Shown: piece after piece, positions 7,007-7,128 of the stretch
How the letters are laid out: every line of letters starts with the position of its first letter
Position numbering within the stretch: the stretch's first letter is position 1
NCBI GenBank assembly: GCA_023818905.1
Contig: JAMWDE010000045.1
Span: 1-7,128, forward strand
DNA from: Candidatus Omnitrophota bacterium
GTDB taxonomy: Bacteria > Omnitrophota > Gorgyraeia > Gygaellales > Profunditerraquicolaceae
Reading direction: 5' to 3'
DNA length: 7,128 bases
The notes under the pieces: generated by a model
Told to the model about the DNA's origin: nothing
Seen by the model: only the letters and a program-made list of their open reading frames with translations
Database searches by the model: none
Made by a program: the position numbers and the translations under genes

Positions 7007-7128
7007 ATGCGAGATGTTTTTAGCATATCTGACGCCGTATCCTTGCTGAAAAGCTAATTGAATTTAACCAGATATGGAATATTTTCAGGCGTCTGAGGCA
7101 GAGACCAGTTTTCAATTATGAATTACGG
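7007..7128 (+). pseudogene. Possible frame-broken start of xseA (exonuclease VII large subunit), speculative
   Basis: Three bases after the thioredoxin stop, ATG 7007 opens MRDVFSISDAVSLLKS, then stops at 7055-7057. This resembles XseA N-termini, which often read VFSVSDL followed by a helix and LLE. A second frame carries on at the same place: shifting back one base in the run of four A at 7049-7052 gives LLKKLIEFNQIWNIFRR and stays open to the window end. One missing A would join the two halves. The remaining residues fit the family poorly, so further damage, sequencing error or coincidence is possible. No Shine-Dalgarno sequence is seen. Only about 40 codons are visible, so this is a weak call. 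Confidence 0.25.

Noticed and set aside
7031..7093. Inverted pair GACGCC / GGCGTC considered as a terminator
   Set aside because: The arms are only six bases with a loop of about 51 and no T-run follows, so it does not look like an intrinsic terminator.

Overview
The window is a compact stretch of ordinary bacterial genes, all on the + strand, in AT-rich DNA (judged by eye; GC not computed). Genes are separated by 70 bases or fewer, and several pairs overlap. Purine synthesis (PurA), a bacterial RmuC, a PgeF/YfiH laccase-fold protein, CutA and a CcdA plus periplasmic thioredoxin pair all indicate a bacterium. Start sites with purine-rich Shine-Dalgarno sequences agree. The lineage cannot be fixed from this sequence. 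A little-studied AT-rich candidate phylum (for example Omnitrophota-like) is only a guess from overall style and the odd gene mixture.

Layout. Bases 1-52 hold the probable C-terminal tail of an upstream gene. purA (70-1344) follows, then a short coiled-coil protein with three copies of a QWYLGEE-[KR]-AR motif (1359-1814). Next come an RmuC-family protein with an N-terminal membrane anchor (1846-2877), a small TM2-like membrane protein (2948-3253), a PgeF/YfiH-family protein (3314-4081), a rhomboid intramembrane protease overlapping it by four bases (4078-4758), and an unrecognised 83-residue protein (4761-5012). The last block is a short flavodoxin-like protein (5062-5538), CutA (5543-5863), a CcdA-type thiol-electron transporter (5838-6509) and a TlpA/ResA-like exported thioredoxin (6506-7003). 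The final 125 bases may carry the start of another gene, possibly xseA, whose reading frame appears broken.

How they fit. The clearest functional pair is CcdA and the exported thioredoxin, which overlap in ATGA: the membrane protein would pass electrons to the extracytoplasmic CXXC protein. PgeF and rhomboid are also translationally coupled, but no shared pathway is evident. The rest looks like a housekeeping run rather than a dedicated system. No defence island, mobile element, CRISPR array, RNA gene or convincing terminator was found. The most unusual item is the heptad-phased WYLGEE triple-repeat coiled coil between purA and rmuC.
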